Below, one piece after another: positions 46,866-56,453 of a stretch of 64,000 nucleotides of DNA. The translations under genes and the position numbers were made by a program. Under the pieces are notes generated by a model. That model made no database searches and was not told the origin of the DNA. It saw only the letters and a list, made by a program, of their open reading frames with translations. The stretch's first letter is position 1. The number at the start of each line of letters is the position of its first letter. Origin of the DNA: Acinetobacter baumannii (GTDB lineage Bacteria > Pseudomonadota > Gammaproteobacteria > Pseudomonadales > Moraxellaceae); contig NZ_CP046654.1 in assembly GCF_009759685.1 (NCBI RefSeq), positions 1,860,001 to 1,924,000 on the forward strand. The letters run 5' to 3'.

Positions 46866-47666
46866 TTGAGTACTCCGAAGTTGAAGATCATGTTATGTAT
46901 GGGGGTTGCTGTTGCACTTTTGGCAAGTGGTTGCCAGACTTCGCAAACGGTTAAAAAGGACCCGGAAAAAGCAGTAAAAGTGCGTACGCAGCTTGCTGCC
47001 GAATACATTCGTTCTGGTGACTTGGATTCTGCAAAGCGTTCTCTTGACCAAGCGTTAAGTGTCGATAGTCGTGATGCAACGGCAAATATGATGATGGGTA
47101 TTTTATTGCAACAAGAAGGCAGTAAATCCAATTTAGAAAAAGCAGAACATTACTTTAAGCGTGCAATTTCGTCTGAACCAGACAATGCTCAGGCACGTAA
47201 TAATTATGGTACGTATTTGTACCAAATGGAGCGTTATAATGATGCTATTGAGCAATTTCGTATTGCTGGTGCAACATTAGGCTATGATCAACGTTACCAG
47301 GCTTTAGAAAATCTGGGGCGAATTTATTTAAAACTAGGCGATATTGCGAGTGCTGAAAAAACATTCAAACAAGCACTTCTTGCTAACCGCGACTCTTATA
47401 TTTCAATGTTAGAGTTAGCAGAAATTTTTTATTTGCAGCAGCAGATTCCGGCTGCTACACAAATGTATGAACAATATGTTCGTACAGTGGGGCAGAAAAA
47501 TCAGGGTGCACGCGCACTTTGGATTGGTTTAAGAGTGGCTCGAGCCAATGCGGATAAAATGGGAATGCAAGTTTTAGTAAACCAGTTACGTGCTTTATTC
47601 CCGGAAAGTCCAGAATATCAACGTTATTTGCAATTACAGTATAGTACTGAGGCCGTATGGAAATAA
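46866..47666 (+). CDS. pilW: Type IV pilus biogenesis/stability lipoprotein PilW (PilF)
   Basis: PilW/PilF is an outer-membrane lipoprotein needed to assemble the PilQ secretin of type IV pili. This 266-residue protein has a lipobox ending LLASGC with Cys23 when started at the TTG at 46866; that start follows GAGGG by 6 nt and is preferred over the internal ATG at 46890. The body consists of TPR repeats, for example AEYIRSGDLDSAKRSLDQAL and ARNNYGTYLYQMERYNDAIEQF. It lies between rlmN and rodZ, as in other gammaproteobacteria, and overlaps rodZ by 10 bp. Confidence 0.9.
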   Translation: MSTPKLKIMLCMGVAVALLASGCQTSQTVKKDPEKAVKVRTQLAAEYIRSGDLDSAKRSLDQALSVDSRDATANMMMGILLQQEGSKSNLEKAEHYFKRAISSEPDNAQARNNYGTYLYQMERYNDAIEQFRIAGATLGYDQRYQALENLGRIYLKLGDIASAEKTFKQALLANRDSYISMLELAEIFYLQQQIPAATQMYEQYVRTVGQKNQGARALWIGLRVARANADKMGMQVLVNQLRALFPESPEYQRYLQLQYSTEAVWK

Positions 47667-48448
47667 ATCCTAATTCACAGCAGCCAACTGGCTCAAGCTT
47701 ACCGACTTCTGCTTTAGGAAATATTCAACGTCCTGGTGAGTATTTACGTCAAATTCGTGTTTCTCAGAAAAAAGAATTAGAGCAAGTATCTTCAGATTTA
47801 AATATGCCGCTGAAAACGCTCAATGCGTTAGAGCAAGACGACTATAAATCTTTGCCAGAAGCGACTTTTATCAAAGGCTATTATCGTTCTTATGCGAAGT
47901 ATTTAAATACTGATGCAACTGCAATTATCCAGCGTTTTGATGAGATTTATGCAAACGATACTGGGCTTTTGCCAAATCATGCTTTAAACAACTCACCAAT
48001 TAAAATCATGGGTAAATTACCGGGTTCTAATAGTGATCGTAACAAAAAATGGTTAAAGCGCGCACTGCTTGCAATTTTGATTATTGCTGTTGTGTCATTA
48101 ATTGTGATGGGTGTCCAAAAATGGACCTCAAACAAAGAAGATGCTGAGCTGCCAAAAGCAAATCAGTCTAATGTTGAAGTTTTACCTATGAAAGGGAACA
48201 CCTCTGCAACAGTGGGTGACCAATTGGTGTTAAACTTTAACCGTCCAACTTCTGTTCATATTGTAGATGCAACAGGGAAGGTTTTAGCGACGGGTCGTCA
48301 GGCATCGACTTTAACCTTAAATGGTGAGTCTCCATTCCAGATTCGTCTTGATGATGCAACGGCTGTGTCATTAAGTCTAAACCAAGAACAGATTTCATTG
48401 TCTCCATATACGGTAAACGGTAAAGCTGAATTCCGTTTATCCCGCTAA
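47657..48448 (+). CDS. rodZ: Cytoskeletal protein RodZ
   Basis: RodZ links the MreB cytoskeleton to the cell-wall elongation machinery. The 263-residue protein has a cytoplasmic helix-turn-helix domain (GEYLRQIRVSQKKELEQVSSD through LPEATFIKGYYRSYAKYL, residues about 26-90), a basic stretch, one membrane helix (about 130-152, RALLAILIIAVVSLIVMGV) and a periplasmic DUF4115 beta domain from about 185. The start overlaps pilW. Placement between pilW and ispG is the conserved gammaproteobacterial order. Confidence 0.9.
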   Translation: MEINPNSQQPTGSSLPTSALGNIQRPGEYLRQIRVSQKKELEQVSSDLNMPLKTLNALEQDDYKSLPEATFIKGYYRSYAKYLNTDATAIIQRFDEIYANDTGLLPNHALNNSPIKIMGKLPGSNSDRNKKWLKRALLAILIIAVVSLIVMGVQKWTSNKEDAELPKANQSNVEVLPMKGNTSATVGDQLVLNFNRPTSVHIVDATGKVLATGRQASTLTLNGESPFQIRLDDATAVSLSLNQEQISLSPYTVNGKAEFRLSR

Positions 48449-48469
48449 TACCATGAGTTGAGCGATACA

Positions 48470-49585
48470 ATGATAGAGAACCCAATTAAACGTCGACCAA
48501 CACGTAAAATCCGTGTTGGTTCGGTCTATGTCGGTGGCGATGCACCTATTAGTGTGCAAAGTATGACAAATACCGAAACTTGCGATGTTGACGCAACTGT
48601 GGCTCAGATTGAGCGTTGTGTTGATGCAGGTGCAGATATTATGCGTGTTTCAGTGCCTTCTATGGAAGCTGCTGAAGCCTTTGGTGCAATCCGTAAGCGT
48701 GTTTCAGTTCCATTAGTAGCTGATATCCATTTTGACCATAGAATTGCTTTGGCAGTTGCAGATTATGGTGCGGACTGCTTGCGTATTAACCCGGGCAATA
48801 TCGGTTCAGACCAGAAAGTTCGTGAAGTTGTAGCTGCGGCACGTCATCACGGTATTTCTATGCGTATTGGCGTGAATGCGGGTTCTCTAGAAAAAGATTT
48901 ACAGAAAAAATATGGCGAGCCTACAGGGCAGGCACTTCTTGAGTCAGCTTTACGTCATATTGATATTTTAGACCGTCTTGACTTCCATGAGTTTAAAGTC
49001 AGCGTAAAAGCATCGAATGTATTTTTAACTATGGATGCTTATCGTTTACTCTCTCAACAAATTGATAATCCATTACACCTTGGAGTGACTGAAGCTGGTA
49101 TTTACCGTACAGGTACTGTGAAATCAGCGATTGCTCTTGGTGGGTTATTAATGGAAGGCATTGGCGATACGATGCGTATTTCGCTTGCTGCTGAACCTGA
49201 AGATGAAATCAAGATCGGTTTTGATATCTTAAAATCGCTTGGTCTACGTTCTAACGGTATCAACTTTATTGCTTGTCCAAGTTGTTCTCGACAAGAATTT
49301 AACGTGATTCAGGTGATGCAGGCTTTAGAAGAGCGTTTAGAAGATATCCGTACACCAATGGACGTTTCGGTTATTGGCTGTAAGGTAAATGGCCCAGGTG
49401 AAGCAAAAGAAGCAGATATCGGGGTTGTTGGGGCTGCACCTCGTTCATTGGTTTATCGTAATGGTGAGAAAAGCCATTTAATTGATACCAATCAATTGGT
49501 TGATGAAATCGAAACTATGGTTCGTCAACGTGTCCAAGAGCTTGAAGAAGCTAAATCTAAAGAAATTATTCGTAGTTCATCATGA
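48470..49585 (+). CDS. ispG: HMBPP synthase IspG (GcpE)
   Basis: IspG reduces 2-C-methyl-erythritol 2,4-cyclodiphosphate to HMBPP in the non-mevalonate isoprenoid pathway, using a [4Fe-4S] cluster. The 371-residue protein has the N-terminal barrel ([19 protein letters not shown]) and C-terminal cluster domain with CPSCSR and [13 protein letters not shown], which supply the three Cys ligands. I take the ATG at 48470, giving the usual length, rather than the TTG at 48458. Its stop overlaps the hisS start by 4 bp (ATGA), so the two are translationally coupled. Confidence 0.96.
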   Translation: MIENPIKRRPTRKIRVGSVYVGGDAPISVQSMTNTETCDVDATVAQIERCVDAGADIMRVSVPSMEAAEAFGAIRKRVSVPLVADIHFDHRIALAVADYGADCLRINPGNIGSDQKVREVVAAARHHGISMRIGVNAGSLEKDLQKKYGEPTGQALLESALRHIDILDRLDFHEFKVSVKASNVFLTMDAYRLLSQQIDNPLHLGVTEAGIYRTGTVKSAIALGGLLMEGIGDTMRISLAAEPEDEIKIGFDILKSLGLRSNGINFIACPSCSRQEFNVIQVMQALEERLEDIRTPMDVSVIGCKVNGPGEAKEADIGVVGAAPRSLVYRNGEKSHLIDTNQLVDEIETMVRQRVQELEEAKSKEIIRSSS

Positions 49586-50874
49586 GTTCAATTGTCGCAA
49601 TCAAAGGTTTTAACGACGTTTTACCAACGCAAACAGCAGCGTGGAGACGTCTCGAGCAGCATTTAGCATCTTTAATGGATGCTTATGGTTACCAACAAAT
49701 TCGTTTGCCGATCGTTGAACAAACGGGACTGTTTAAACGTGCTATTGGTGATGCAACCGATATCGTAGAAAAAGAAATGTATACATTCTTCGATAAAGGA
49801 AACCCACCTGAATCACTGACTTTACGTCCGGAAGGAACAGCGGGTTGTGTTCGTGCGTTGGTTGAACATAACTTGTTGCGTGGTGCTACGCCACGTGTGT
49901 GGTATATGGGACCTATGTTCCGTTATGAAAAACCACAAAAAGGCCGTTACCGCCAGTTCCACCAGTTTGGTGTGGAAACTTTTGGTGTAGCGACTCCTGA
50001 TATCGACGCTGAATTGATTATGTTGACTGCGCGTTTGTGGAAGCGTATGGGTGTTGATCACATGGTTCAACTTGAGTTGAATACTTTGGGTGAAACAGAT
50101 GAGCGTACGGAATATCGTAATGCTTTGGTTGCGTTCTTAAATGAACATAAAGATGCTTTGGATGAAGATTCACAGCGCCGTTTAACAACAAACCCATTAC
50201 GTATTTTAGATTCTAAAATTGAGTCGACTCAGAAAATTCTGGAAAATGCGCCGAAATTACATGACTTCTTAAAAGAAGACAGTTTAAGCCACTTCCAGCA
50301 ATTACAAGATTATTTGACTGCCGCAGGCATTAAATTTGTAATTAACCAAAAATTGGTACGTGGTCTAGATTATTACAATAAAACTGTTTTTGAATGGACA
50401 ACAACAGCATTAGGGTCGCAAGGTACAGTATGTGCAGGTGGACGCTATGATGGTTTGGTTGGCCAGTTAAAAGGTAAGGCTGATCAGTCTGTTCCAGCGG
50501 TCGGTTTTGCAATGGGGATGGAGCGTTTATTGCTTCTACTTGAGCAAGTCGAACAGGCTGAAATTGTACGTGACTGTGAAGCGTTCTTGGTTGCGGAGCC
50601 TGCTTATCAATCTAAAGCTTTAGTTCTAGCAGAACAATTACGTGACCAGTTAGAAGCTGCGAATAGTAACATCCGCATTAAAACGGGTTCACAAGGCAGC
50701 ATGAAGAGTCAGATGAAAAAAGCTGATCAGGCTGGGGCTGTTTACGCCATAATTTTGGGTGAACGTGAGTGGGAAGCACAGCAGCTTGCTGTAAAAGAGT
50801 TGGCAACAGCTGAGCAATCACAAGTTGCGTTGGCTGAACTCGTACCATTCTTAATTGAAAAATTTACAAAATAA
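49582..50874 (+). CDS. hisS: Histidyl-tRNA synthetase
   Basis: HisRS charges tRNA-His. The 430-residue class II synthetase shows motif 1 around [15 protein letters not shown], motif 2 [21 protein letters not shown], the histidine-specific [15 protein letters not shown] and [11 protein letters not shown] loops, motif 3 [14 protein letters not shown], and the C-terminal anticodon-binding domain (residues about 335-425). It overlaps ispG by 4 bp and is followed 28 bp later by the YfgM-like gene, reproducing the ispG-hisS-yfgM-bamB-der order of E. coli. Confidence 0.97.
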   Translation: MSSIVAIKGFNDVLPTQTAAWRRLEQHLASLMDAYGYQQIRLPIVEQTGLFKRAIGDATDIVEKEMYTFFDKGNPPESLTLRPEGTAGCVRALVEHNLLRGATPRVWYMGPMFRYEKPQKGRYRQFHQFGVETFGVATPDIDAELIMLTARLWKRMGVDHMVQLELNTLGETDERTEYRNALVAFLNEHKDALDEDSQRRLTTNPLRILDSKIESTQKILENAPKLHDFLKEDSLSHFQQLQDYLTAAGIKFVINQKLVRGLDYYNKTVFEWTTTALGSQGTVCAGGRYDGLVGQLKGKADQSVPAVGFAMGMERLLLLLEQVEQAEIVRDCEAFLVAEPAYQSKALVLAEQLRDQLEAANSNIRIKTGSQGSMKSQMKKADQAGAVYAIILGEREWEAQQLAVKELATAEQSQVALAELVPFLIEKFTK

Positions 50875-50902
50875 ACTGAAACATCTGGAAAAGGACAATC
50901 AC

Positions 50903-51601
50903 ATGAGCTTAAGTGATGAAGAACAATTCGACAGCTTAAAGTCGTTCGCCAAAAAATATGGTTCTGCCATGATTAGCGGGATTCTCATTGCATTGATTGC
51001 CTTTTTCGGGTGGGAATATTGGCAAAAAAGAAACCTTGCAACGAGTCAGACAGAAACTGCAAAAGTACAGCAGTTAATGGATGAAGCAAATGCAACAGCC
51101 GATAATCCAAATGCTTTAGCTTCAATAACAGCTTCGGCAGATAAGATTGTAAAAGACGATATTGATTCAGTTCAGGCGATACAAACTCAATTTGTATTGG
51201 CAAAACTTGCATATGAAAAACAAGATTATGCTGCTGCTGAAAAAGCTTTGAAAAAAGTTGAGAATTCAAAAGTAAAAGATGAAGGACTGATTCAGGTTGT
51301 AAAATTGCGTTTAGCAGATGCACAATTGGCGCAAAACAAATATGATGAAGCTCTAAAAACCTTGTCTGGTGATGTCGATCCGGCATTTAAAGCAACAGTA
51401 GAAGAGTTACGCGGTGATATCTTTGTTGCTAAGAAAGATATTGATTCTGCTAAAAAAGCATATCAAGCTGCATGGGATTCGTTACTGGAACGTAAACAAG
51501 AGCGACAAATTTTACAAATTAAACTCGAAAGTGTTGGCGTTTTAGTTGAAGATCCACAGATTGAGCGCCCAATTTTGGAAACACAGGTGGAAGAGTCTTA
51601 A
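50903..51601 (+). CDS. yfgM: YfgM-like tetratricopeptide membrane protein
   Basis: YfgM is an inner-membrane protein that associates with SecYEG and PpiD and helps client proteins leave the translocon. This 232-residue protein has a short cytoplasmic lead, one membrane helix at about residues 21-39 (AMISGILIALIAFFGWEYW) and a periplasmic TPR-like region (for example LAYEKQDYAAAEKALKKVE). The ATG at 50903 follows AAAAGGA and avoids overlap with hisS; the longer frame from 50855 is unlikely. It overlaps bamB by one base. Confidence 0.9.
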   Translation: MSLSDEEQFDSLKSFAKKYGSAMISGILIALIAFFGWEYWQKRNLATSQTETAKVQQLMDEANATADNPNALASITASADKIVKDDIDSVQAIQTQFVLAKLAYEKQDYAAAEKALKKVENSKVKDEGLIQVVKLRLADAQLAQNKYDEALKTLSGDVDPAFKATVEELRGDIFVAKKDIDSAKKAYQAAWDSLLERKQERQILQIKLESVGVLVEDPQIERPILETQVEES

Positions 51602-52746
51602 TGAATCAGAAATTCAAACTGCCTTTGGCAATTGCAATCGCATCGGCTGTATTGGTCGGATGTTCTAGCAACAAAGTAAAAGAAGCAAAACCAAATCCAC
51701 TACCGAAATTGACTGAGTCAAATAAGAGTTTGGTGCCCGTGTTTTCACGCAGTGTTTCTTCTACGAATAAGGCAGATCCATTACGTTTACAACTTGACGC
51801 TAGCGAAGGTGTCGTTTTTACCCTTGATCCTAAAGGTGAAGTTGCTGCATATCGTGGTAAACAACGTCTTTGGGAGAAAAAAGTTAGTAAATTGGGCTTA
51901 AGCTCTGGTGTTGAAGCAGCTGAAGGTATTGTTGTTGTTGGTAACAGTAAAGGTCAGTTATTTGCTTTAGATCAGGCAACGGGTGAACAAAAATGGACTG
52001 CACAATTATCTGGTGCTTTATTAAGTCCTTCTTTAGTTCAGTCTGGCCGCGTGATTACAATTGCAAATGACGGTACTGTATTTGCACATGATGTATCATC
52101 AGGACAACAAGTTTGGGCATATAAATTGCCAAATGTTCAGTTCAGTTTACGTGGTCAGCCATCGCCAGTGAGTCTTGATCCTCGTACTGTTTTAATTGCT
52201 TCTGCAAATGCATATGTTTATGCAATTGATACGATTAGTGGTATTCCGCGCTTCCAACGCCGTGTTGCAGTAAGTGAAGGGCGTTCTGATATTCAGCGTT
52301 TAATTGACATTGATGGTGATCCGGTTGTTGCGGGTCAACTCATGGTAACAACTAGTTTCCAAGGCCAAGTAACTGTTACTGATCTTGCTTCTCAACGTGT
52401 GGTTTGGAGTGAAGATTCAAGTAGCACCAATCGTCCAGAAGTTTATGATAATAAAGTGTTTGTTTCGTCAACTGATGGCAAGCTTACTGCTTATGACTTA
52501 ACAACAGGCGAACAGCTTTGGCAAAATGATAGTCTCTTAAACCGTCATTTAAGTAATCCTGTCGTCTTGGGATCGGACCTTATTGTTGGTGATTTGGATG
52601 GTGTTTTACACCTAATCGACCCGACAACAGGTAAGTTGATTGGTCGTTCTAAAACAAGTGGTGAGGTCAATACATTACGTGTGATTGAGAATCAGCTCTA
52701 TGTTTCGACCCGAAAAGGCGATTTAAGTATTTGGCAGAATCGTTAA
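51601..52746 (+). CDS. bamB: Outer membrane assembly lipoprotein BamB
   Basis: BamB is a lipoprotein of the BAM complex that inserts beta-barrel proteins into the outer membrane. The 381-residue protein has a lipobox ending VLVGC (Cys21) and an eight-bladed propeller with repeating PQQ-like motifs such as LFALDQATGEQKWTAQL, VFAHDVSSGQQVWAYKL, LTAYDLTTGEQLWQN and LHLIDPTTGKLIG. It completes the ispG-hisS-yfgM-bamB chain, and a hairpin 55 bp downstream probably ends that transcript before der. Confidence 0.95.
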   Translation: MNQKFKLPLAIAIASAVLVGCSSNKVKEAKPNPLPKLTESNKSLVPVFSRSVSSTNKADPLRLQLDASEGVVFTLDPKGEVAAYRGKQRLWEKKVSKLGLSSGVEAAEGIVVVGNSKGQLFALDQATGEQKWTAQLSGALLSPSLVQSGRVITIANDGTVFAHDVSSGQQVWAYKLPNVQFSLRGQPSPVSLDPRTVLIASANAYVYAIDTISGIPRFQRRVAVSEGRSDIQRLIDIDGDPVVAGQLMVTTSFQGQVTVTDLASQRVVWSEDSSSTNRPEVYDNKVFVSSTDGKLTAYDLTTGEQLWQNDSLLNRHLSNPVVLGSDLIVGDLDGVLHLIDPTTGKLIGRSKTSGEVNTLRVIENQLYVSTRKGDLSIWQNR

Positions 52747-52800
52747 TTTTGTTCGCTTGTGCTAAAATAGCCGCTTAACAAATTACGCTGTTAAAAATAT

Positions 52801-52834
52801 CGGGGTGTTTGAATTAAATCAGTTCAAAGCCCCG
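52801..52834 (+). terminator. Hairpin after bamB, probable terminator
   Basis: CGGGGTGTTTGAA pairs with TTCAAAGCCCCG (about 11 pairs with one bulge and one G-U) and is followed by TCTTTTAT. It lies in the 187-bp bamB-der gap. Confidence 0.6.
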
Positions 52835-52933
52835 TCTTTTATTATGGTCATATCTGACCTTAAAATATATCTCCTGTACTGTTTCTAATGCTCATGCCAT
52901 GAGATATGGCTGGTCTTGAATTAAGGTTATTGT

Positions 52934-54343
52934 ATGAAACCCGTTATTGCGCTCATTGGTCGTCCGAATGTCGGAAAATCAACGTTATTTAACCAGATTA
53001 CCAAGAGTCGTGATGCACTTGTAGCCGACTTCGCGGGTTTGACTCGTGACCGTAAATATGGTGATGCGACTTATCAAAATAAGTCTTTCATTGTTGTTGA
53101 TACTGGCGGTATTGGTGAAAGTGAAGGCGGTATCGATAACTACATGGCCGAGCAGTCGAAAACAGCCATCAATGAAGCAGATATTATTATTTTTGTGGTA
53201 GATGCGCGTGCCGGATTGTTAGCTTCCGATGAGCAAATTGCCCGTGAATTACGTACTTTAGGCAAGAAAATTTATCTTGTTGCCAATAAGGTTGATGGTG
53301 TTCATGCTGAAGCTGCTTTGGTTGAGTTCTACAAGCTTGGTATGGGTGAACCATTACAAGTTGCAGCGAGCCATGGCCGTGGCGTACAACAAATGCTTGA
53401 GGATGTACTTCAAGATATTCCAGAAGATGAAAATCCTGAAGAGCATGATAAAGATACCGGATTGCGTCTAGCAATTATTGGTCGTCCGAACGTAGGTAAA
53501 TCAACGTTAGTAAATCGCTTACTTGGTGAAGACCGTGTGGTAGCGTTTGACCAACCGGGTACAACTCGTGACTCTATTTATATTCCGTTCGAGCGTGAAG
53601 GCCGTAAATACACTTTAATTGATACAGCAGGTGTACGCCGTAAAGGTAAAGTTGATGAAATGATTGAGAAATTCTCAATTGTGAAGACTTTACAAGCGAT
53701 GAAAGACGCACATGTGGTGGTGGTTGTAGTTGACGCCCGTGAAGGTATTGTTGAGCAAGACTTACATTTAATTGGCTATGCGCTGGAAGCTGGGCGTGCC
53801 ATGGTCATTGCGATCAATAAATGGGACAACATGAGTGAATACGACCGCAAGCAGTGTAAGCTTGATGTTGAGCGCCGTTTTGACTTTATTCCTTGGGCTC
53901 GAATTCACCTTATTTCTGCTCTACATGGTACTGGGGTGGGTGAGTTATATCCATCAATTCACCGTGCTTATGAGTCTGCAAACTTAAAGGTATCTCCTGC
54001 GAAATTGACGCAGATTTTGAATGATGCAACTGATCAGCATCAGCCGCCGACAGTTCAAGGCCGTCGTATTAAAATGCGTTATGCGCACATGGGTGGACAA
54101 AATCCACCGACTATTGTGATTCACGGTAACAAGGTGGATAAGACTCCGGCAGATTATCGCCGTTATTTAGAGAATGTGTTCCGTAAGGTTTATAAGCTTG
54201 AAGGTACACCGGTTAAAATTGAATTTAAGACTTCTGAAAACCCGTTTGAAGGCCGTAAGAGTCAGGTCGATGAGCGTACTGCTGCACGTCGTCGTCGTTA
54301 TATTCAGAAATTCAAAAAAGCAGAAAAGAAATTTAAACGTTAA
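52934..54343 (+). CDS. der: Ribosome-assembly GTPase Der (EngA)
   Basis: Der is an essential GTPase with two tandem G domains that acts in maturation of the 50S ribosomal subunit. The 469-residue protein has G1 motifs GRPNVGKST at residue about 8 and again at about 182, DTGG and DTAGV switch-II motifs, NKVD and NKWD specificity motifs, and a C-terminal KH-like domain ([17 protein letters not shown]), ending in a very basic Arg/Lys tail that contacts rRNA. It has its own upstream gap and a strong terminator. Confidence 0.97.
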
Positions 54344-54357
54344 TCTGTTTTTAATTG

Positions 54358-54387
54358 AAAAAGCCCAAAGTCTTCTTTGGGCTTTTT
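54358..54387 (+). terminator. der terminator
   Basis: AAAAAGCCCAAAG/CTTTGGGCTTTTT, perfect 13-bp stem with a TCTT loop. Confidence 0.9.
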
Positions 54388-54442
54388 ATTGTATTGTCTA
54401 ATCAGGTATCAGTAAGGTTTTAATGCTAGCAGTGAATTATGG

Positions 54443-55117
54443 ATGGTTCGGATTAATAAAATGAATAGTAAACATGTGGACATTTATATAGGAAAACTCA
54501 ATGATTTTTTAAAACGAAAACAACACGACTTTCCCGACTTTCGTACATTTAATGAGTATAAAAAACAGCAAATAAAGAGTATCAGAAATAGACTGATTGT
54601 AGAGAAACTACAACTCATTTCAACGGAATTGGAGTTTGCCAAGCATGAACATGGCAAACCTTATTTATTGAATCACACTTTGCATTTTAATCATTCCCAT
54701 AGCCAACAATATTATGCTTTAGCGCTGAGTGAGCGAATTAAAGATATTGGTATAGATGTTGAAGAGCTTGATCGTAAAGTACGTCTGGATAGTCTGGCAC
54801 AACATGCTTTTCATTCTGATGAATATGCAACGTGGCAAAGTCTAGAACAAGATAGAGAATATTGGTTTAAAGTCTGGACGACTAAAGAAGCTGTTTTAAA
54901 AGCATCGGGTCTGGGTATACGTTTAGATTTAAATACCTTAAACACCCAAGCACATCCTACAAATCAGGGCGGATTATGTTCGCATGAGCTTATTGGGACA
55001 TTTGCCTACCAAAACTTTGTGTTAGGTAATATGATCTTAACAGTCGCATGGCGTTCAGAGCAATCATGCCGTGGATTCCAGTTTCCTTCTATTCAGATTC
55101 ATTCACTTGACCGTTAA
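54443..55117 (+). CDS. 4'-phosphopantetheinyl transferase (Sfp/AcpT type)
   Basis: A 224-residue enzyme that moves the phosphopantetheine arm from CoA onto carrier proteins. The metal-binding motif is GIDVEELDRK (Asp105, Glu107) and the third motif WTTKEAVLKASG (Lys148, Glu149, Lys153); FNHSHSQQYYALAL is the upstream substrate block. The start is uncertain: ATG at 54443 is used here, with a further in-frame ATG at 54461. No polyketide or non-ribosomal peptide cluster is nearby, so the target (fatty-acid ACP or a distant siderophore synthetase) cannot be assigned. Confidence 0.88.
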   Translation: MVRINKMNSKHVDIYIGKLNDFLKRKQHDFPDFRTFNEYKKQQIKSIRNRLIVEKLQLISTELEFAKHEHGKPYLLNHTLHFNHSHSQQYYALALSERIKDIGIDVEELDRKVRLDSLAQHAFHSDEYATWQSLEQDREYWFKVWTTKEAVLKASGLGIRLDLNTLNTQAHPTNQGGLCSHELIGTFAYQNFVLGNMILTVAWRSEQSCRGFQFPSIQIHSLDR

Positions 55118-55137
55118 ATCTAAATTACTCTCATAAA

Positions 55138-55160
55138 AAAACCGCGAATTACGCGGTTTT
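55138..55160. terminator. Bidirectional terminator between PPTase and secB
   Basis: AAACCGCG/CGCGGTTT stem with A- and T-runs on both sides, between converging genes. Confidence 0.85.
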
Positions 55161-55184
55161 TTGAGTTTAGGGTAAGCTATAAAA

Positions 55185-55643
55185 TTAAGCTTGACCTTCA
55201 ACAGCAGCAGCTTGAGCACGTTGCATGTTTGCTTCGAACTCTGCATCAAAGTTGATTGGAGTAAGAAGTAACTGTGGGAAGCTACCTTTTGTTACTAGAT
55301 CGTTTACCGCTTCACGTAAGAACGGGAACAAAATGTTCGGGCAGTATGCACCCAAAATGTAAGGTAAACGGTCTTCTTCGATATTATCGATTAAGAAAAT
55401 ACCAGATTGAGTTACATCTACGATGAACGCTGTTTCATTATCGTTATTGGCTTGAACCACAACTTTTAAAGATACTTCAAAGTGAGTTGGGTCAATCTTT
55501 TCAGCAGCTGAAGAAAGATTGATGTTAAGTTCAGGTTGCCATTGTTTAGTGAAAACTTGTGCCCCTGGAACCTCAAAAGAAATATCTTTTGTATAAATAC
55601 GCTCTAAAGCTAATTGTGGTTGAACTTGTTGTTCTTCGCTCAT
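55185..55643 (-). CDS. secB: Protein-export chaperone SecB
   Basis: SecB is a tetrameric chaperone that keeps preproteins unfolded and hands them to SecA. The 152-residue protein shows the core family segments [27 protein letters not shown]-like [25 protein letters not shown] and [25 protein letters not shown]. It is the last gene of a yibN-grxC-secB operon on the minus strand, 27 bp after grxC, the same order as in E. coli. Confidence 0.96.
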
Positions 55644-55670
55644 TGTTTTTTCCTTAATATGGATGCGATG

Positions 55671-55928
55671 TTAAGCCAATAATTCGTCGAGTTTACCTTC
55701 ACGCTCTAAAGCATAAAGTTGGTCAAAACCACCGATAAACTGATCATTAATAAAAATTTGTGGAACAGTGCGATGATTTGTACGTTGCATTAATTCAGCA
55801 CGTACTTCTGGCGCTTCAACAGAAAGATTTACTTCTTTGTAAGCAACACCTTTACGCTCAAGTAATTGTTTCGCGCGAACGCAGTACGGGCATACAGAAG
55901 TTGAGTAAACAATGACATTTGCTGCCAT
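55671..55928 (-). CDS. grxC: Glutaredoxin 3
   Basis: Glutaredoxin reduces disulphides and glutathione mixed disulphides with glutathione. The 85-residue thioredoxin-fold protein has the CPYC dithiol active site at residues 12-15 (STSVCPYCVRAKQLL), the cis-Pro motif HRTVPQIFIN and the GSH-binding GGFDQL near residue 68. It sits 11 bp after the rhodanese-like gene and 27 bp before secB. Confidence 0.96.
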   Translation of the reverse strand: MAANVIVYSTSVCPYCVRAKQLLERKGVAYKEVNLSVEAPEVRAELMQRTNHRTVPQIFINDQFIGGFDQLYALEREGKLDELLA

Positions 55929-55939
55929 AACAATTCTCC

Positions 55940-56356
55940 TTAAGCTTTTGGTTTGCTTTTAACGAGAGGTAAGCCTTGAGCTTTCCAGTTACTGATACCA
56001 CCATCAAGGCGATAGCTGTCATGGTGAGCGACTTTCTGTAAAGCGCTACCAGCAACTTGGCCTAGGTTGCAAATAAATACCAATGGACGGTCACTTGCTT
56101 TTAATTCATCAGCATGACTTGCAATTTGGCTATAAGGAATATTGCGGCTACCACTAATGTGACCTTCGCGGAAGTCTTTGCTATCGCGTAAGTCAATCAA
56201 AAGGGCATTTTTCGCTTTCACTAAAATACCAAGCGACTGTGGAGAAATTTTACGACCGTTACGTTGACCTTCAAAAATGAAGAACAATACGATCAAGACT
56301 CCGAGTGTACCAAACAAAATGGGGTGATTCCCCATAAACTCTAACCAGCGTTCCAC
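55940..56356 (-). CDS. yibN: Membrane-anchored rhodanese-like protein YibN
   Basis: A 138-residue protein with one N-terminal membrane helix (about residues 12-29, PILFGTLGVLIVLFFIF) and a single rhodanese domain: LLIDLRDSKDFREGHISGSRN is the typical entry, and the catalytic Cys96 lies in VFICNLGQVAGSA. Such proteins carry sulphane sulphur or act as protein-interaction modules; the E. coli YibN role is only partly known. It is first in the yibN-grxC-secB operon. Confidence 0.9.
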   Translation of the reverse strand: MERWLEFMGNHPILFGTLGVLIVLFFIFEGQRNGRKISPQSLGILVKAKNALLIDLRDSKDFREGHISGSRNIPYSQIASHADELKASDRPLVFICNLGQVAGSALQKVAHHDSYRLDGGISNWKAQGLPLVKSKPKA

Positions 56357-56453
56357 AAGTCACCTAAAAAAATTAAAAACAAAATTGACCTAGAGTATAG
56401 CGTATATAGATGGTGATCAAAATCACCACTTCAAGGGCAAATGGGGTAGAAAA